This document shows positions 61,480-64,000 of a stretch of DNA of 64,000 bases, in pieces (the stretch's first letter is position 1; each line of letters begins with the position of its first letter). The DNA is from VAZQ01 sp036557665 (GTDB lineage Bacteria; Pseudomonadota; Alphaproteobacteria; Rhizobiales; Xanthobacteraceae): NCBI GenBank assembly GCA_036557665.1, contig DATBHG010000009.1:124001-188000 (forward strand). Reading direction: 5' to 3'. Position numbers and translations under genes: made by a program. The notes beneath the pieces are model-generated. The model saw only the letters and a list, made by a program, of their open reading frames with translations. It made no database searches and was not told where the DNA came from.

Positions 61480-62451
61480 TCAGATTTTGCTGATCTTCCC
61501 GGCCTCGATCACTCTTTTCCATTTGGCGATCTCGTCCTTGACGTAAGCGGCGAAATGCGCCGACGAGTCGCCGTCCGCCACCACGCCGAACTCGAGGAGC
61601 CGCTGGCGGATCTCGGGCTGCCTGACGATCTCCGCGATCTCTTGCTGCAGCAGGGCCACGACCGGCTGCGGCGTTCCGGCGGGGACGAACACGCCGGTCA
61701 TTGTTTCGGCCTCCTGGCCCTTGATGCCGAGCTCGTCGAGCGTCGGGACATCCGGCAGCGATTCCAGCCGGCTCTTGCTGGTGAGCGCCAGCGCGCGAAT
61801 CTTGCCTTGCTTGATCAGGGGAACGGAGTTGCCGATCGCCCCGCAAGCGATCGGCGTGAACCCGCCGAGCACCGACTGAATCATAGGGCCGCCGCCTGCA
61901 AACGGCACCGTAACGAAGCTCACGCCCAGGCCCTGCTTGAGCATCTCGATCGAGAGCGACGGAGTGGTGCCGGTCCCCGGTGAAGCCACGCTGTATTTAC
62001 CAGGATTGGCCTTCATGAGATCGATCAGTTGATTCATGGTGTTGGCGGGAAAATCCTGGTTGACCAGCCAGGAGTTGGGCGAGGCGCCCGCCTTGGTAAC
62101 CGGGATGAAATCCTTTTCCACGTCGAACGGGATCCGCTCGTACAGGCTCGGATTGACCACAATGCTGGATGACGCAAACAGGACGGTGTAACCGTCGCCC
62201 TTGGCGTGCGCGACATTCGCCATGCCGAGATTGCCACCGGCACCCCCGACGTTCTCGATGAAGAACTGCTGGCCGAGACGTTGGGAAAGCCGCTCGGTTA
62301 TGAGCCGCGTGGCAATGTCGGTAACGCCGCCGGCGGGAAAAGGCACGATCACCTTGACCGGGTGATCGGGATAGCCCGCCGCATGCAAGCTCGGCGCCGA
62401 GGCGAAAGCCGCAAACGCGAGCAGCGCTAAAAATTTGACGCCAGCTCTCAT
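61480..62451 (-). CDS. Bug/TctC-family tricarboxylate-type solute receptor (second copy)
   Basis: A 323-residue receptor. Signal peptide FLALLAFAAFASAPSLHA, then AGYPDHPVKVIVPFPAGGVTDIATRLITERL, the standard Bug opening, with GGAGGNLGMANVAHAKGDGYT and VPFAGGGPMIQSVLGGFTPIA later. It is clearly distinct from the receptor at 59967. It lies 13 bp behind the zinc-ribbon protein gene and is probably co-transcribed with it. No membrane components nearby. Confidence 0.9.
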   Translation of the reverse strand: MRAGVKFLALLAFAAFASAPSLHAAGYPDHPVKVIVPFPAGGVTDIATRLITERLSQRLGQQFFIENVGGAGGNLGMANVAHAKGDGYTVLFASSSIVVNPSLYERIPFDVEKDFIPVTKAGASPNSWLVNQDFPANTMNQLIDLMKANPGKYSVASPGTGTTPSLSIEMLKQGLGVSFVTVPFAGGGPMIQSVLGGFTPIACGAIGNSVPLIKQGKIRALALTSKSRLESLPDVPTLDELGIKGQEAETMTGVFVPAGTPQPVVALLQQEIAEIVRQPEIRQRLLEFGVVADGDSSAHFAAYVKDEIAKWKRVIEAGKISKI

Positions 62452-62464
62452 TTCACGACATGCC

Positions 62465-63994
62465 TTAGGCGCTCAGGCTGGGGGCCGCAACCGCCTTGGA
62501 GCTTGCTCCGCAGTGACGGCAGAACCTGTCCGATACGCCGATTTCCTGACGGCAGGATGAGCAAAGCCGTGTGGTCGCGGCGGGGGCGCTGGCGGCAACC
62601 GAGGCCCCGCAATGCATGCAAAACTTGTCGTTGACGGAAATTTGCTGATTGCACTGTGCGCAGGAGATCGTCTCCGCCGAAGCCGGTTGCGCCATTTCAT
62701 TTCCGGTATCGTCCAGAGCTTCTTTTTCCTGCTTCTTGGCGACGGTCTCGCGCTTCTGCTCGTTCGTCTTTTGCACTCCCACGGCACTTATTGCAGTTGC
62801 GTCAGCCGCGCCGGACGCAATCTGCCCCTGCGGCAGCTTGCCGTGCGCTGCAGCGCCTTCTGCCATCAGGGTTTGAGCCTGAGGCGCGGCGCTTGCCGGC
62901 TCTGCCGCGGCGGCGGAAACCGCAACCTTGGTCGCGTTGGCCCGTTTCCGCCGTACGAGCAGCAAAGCCAGCAGCAGGACGATCGCTCCGCCCACTGCCC
63001 AATAGGCGAGCGTTTCCATCTGGCGAAGCTTGGCTTGCGCCGCCCCCACATCCGTTTCGAGCCGGGCGAGCGGAGGCTCAGTTTGGCCTCCCTCCGGCGC
63101 CGCCGCCACTTGTTTGAGCTCGGTTGGAGGAGCTCCTGCCGCGTCGCTTGTCCGCTCAGGCTCGGCAGCTGCCGGTGCAGCATCCGCGATCGGATTTTCG
63201 GTTGCGGCCGTTTCGATTTTTGCAATCTCGCCGGGCGAGCGCTCGGCAGCTGTCGCGGTGGGTAATGCGGAGGGATCGACGGCCAGAACCCGCACATGCC
63301 CGCGATTGTTGCGGTCGACGCTGGCCGACCAGAGATAGCCTGGCCCGCCGTTGATGCTGAAGACGGGAAGCCCGAGCTGCGCCGAGCGCCTGAGATTGCC
63401 GACGTAATCGATCAGCAGCCCTTTGCGCGGACTGTCTCCGCCTGCCAGGATCGCGATCGCGTCGGCATCGAGCTGCGTAAGCTCGACTTTGCCCCACATT
63501 GCAATGACGGCAGTCTGGATCCCTTCGCGCGGAGGCAGCCGCATCTCGCGAGCACGCTCGCCGAATCTGCTCGAAAGCTGTTTGAGCTCAGCCTCGATCT
63601 CGTTCCGATCAAAGCTCCATGGGGCGATATAGCGGTTGAGATAGATCGCTCTCCCATCGCGATCGTGCAGCGACGAGCTGGTCACCTCGAAAACGCGGCG
63701 ACCGGCCGGATCCTGCTGCCTTTGGGTTCGTTGGCAGCGCGTCAAGTCGGCAAACTGCTCGCTGGGGCTGCATTGGTACCCACGATAGGCCGGACCTTCA
63801 GCGTCGATCCGAGCGCCCAGCGGAACGCCGTCAATAACGTAGGGGGAGGCCGCCGCACGGGAAGCCGGGGTCCTGGCGCTTTGCGCGAATGCACCAGCCG
63901 CGAGGAGCTGGGCCATGCAAACGAAAACACATGCCGCAGGTGTCGTAAGTGCCCCGACATAGCCGCGGCGATAAGCCGATCGCGATCTGTACAT
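62465..63994 (-). CDS. Membrane-anchored protein with two C-terminal zinc ribbons
   Basis: A 509-residue protein. A signal-like segment (ALTTPAACVFVCMAQLLAAGAFA, about 15-37) precedes a ~220-residue exported region with no recognised domain, then an Ala/Glu-rich linker. One membrane helix (YWAVGGAIVLLLALLL, about 329-344) and a low-complexity linker lead to two CxxC-11-CxxC zinc ribbons at 445-463 (CAQCNQ...CMHCG) and 478-496 (CSSCRQ...CRHCG). The ribbons would be cytoplasmic. The ATG is six bases from the window edge, so a start further upstream is possible. Function unknown. Confidence 0.8.
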   Translation of the reverse strand: MYRSRSAYRRGYVGALTTPAACVFVCMAQLLAAGAFAQSARTPASRAAASPYVIDGVPLGARIDAEGPAYRGYQCSPSEQFADLTRCQRTQRQQDPAGRRVFEVTSSSLHDRDGRAIYLNRYIAPWSFDRNEIEAELKQLSSRFGERAREMRLPPREGIQTAVIAMWGKVELTQLDADAIAILAGGDSPRKGLLIDYVGNLRRSAQLGLPVFSINGGPGYLWSASVDRNNRGHVRVLAVDPSALPTATAAERSPGEIAKIETAATENPIADAAPAAAEPERTSDAAGAPPTELKQVAAAPEGGQTEPPLARLETDVGAAQAKLRQMETLAYWAVGGAIVLLLALLLVRRKRANATKVAVSAAAAEPASAAPQAQTLMAEGAAAHGKLPQGQIASGAADATAISAVGVQKTNEQKRETVAKKQEKEALDDTGNEMAQPASAETISCAQCNQQISVNDKFCMHCGASVAASAPAATTRLCSSCRQEIGVSDRFCRHCGASSKAVAAPSLSA

Positions 63995-64000
63995 GACGGT

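Noticed and set aside
1..64000. CRISPR arrays, tRNA or rRNA genes, riboswitches
   Set aside because: No regularly spaced repeats, cloverleaf or rRNA-like sequence, or known riboswitch core was recognised by eye; a covariance-model scan was not possible.

Overview
The window is 64 kb of high-G+C chromosome from an alphaproteobacterium, most likely of the order Hyphomicrobiales (Bradyrhizobium/Xanthobacter-like). The signs are the gene order mdh-sucC-sucD-sucA-sucB-lpdA, a DUF2794 gene, a hopanoid (hpn) locus, several LIV-type and orphan Bug/TctC solute receptors, and GC-rich palindromic intergenic elements. No rRNA, tRNA, CRISPR array, transposase or phage gene was recognised. Taxonomy is inferred from gene content only.

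Layout. 0-9.2 kb: the 3' end of a GMC oxidoreductase, DUF2794, a PAT-like acetyltransferase, a Bax-inhibitor-1 protein, a YbbA/YbbP ABC pair divergent from the esterase TesA, ThpR, a second acetyltransferase and ZapE. 9.2-18.4 kb: malate dehydrogenase, succinyl-CoA synthetase and the whole 2-oxoglutarate dehydrogenase complex, all in one direction. 18.7-22.7 kb: a Tat-exported, PaoABC-like molybdenum hydroxylase. 22.9-23.9 kb: about 880 bp without a recognisable gene. 23.9-30.1 kb: a complete LIV-type ABC importer coupled to an ACMSD-like amidohydrolase and an AA_synth-family protein.

30-39.6 kb: SnoaL-like and ParB-like nuclease genes, then a lipid-trafficking locus of HpnM (MlaC-like), HpnN (RND), an MlaA-like lipoprotein, an AT-richer glycosyltransferase, HpnG and HpnL. 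HpnN in the inner membrane, HpnM in the periplasm and MlaA on the outer membrane could together form a path for hopanoids or phospholipids. 39.9-45.5 kb: an overlapping operon of a Cys-less thiolase-like protein, a DUF35-SDR fusion and a cyclase. An AbrB-type antitoxin with a doubly frameshifted Doc toxin and an acyl-CoA ligase follow.

45.5-51.6 kb: DUF4337, XerC, PriA, an SRPBCC protein and three small genes, two of them a coupled zinc-ribbon pair. 51.6-64 kb: accessory catabolic genes. These are a GST/ABC importer/flavin monooxygenase operon with a divergent receptor, then a run of hydrolase, dihydroxyphthalate-decarboxylase-like, deacetylase and Bug receptor genes containing two truncated genes, and finally a membrane-anchored double-zinc-ribbon protein.

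No wholly new defence or mobile system was evident. The most unusual points are the DUF35-SDR/thiolase-like operon with degenerate catalytic residues, the combined Hpn/Mla lipid locus, the damaged AbrB-Doc module, the two gene remnants flanking a hydrolase block, and the zinc-ribbon ORF that runs in frame into a signal-peptide-like tail.
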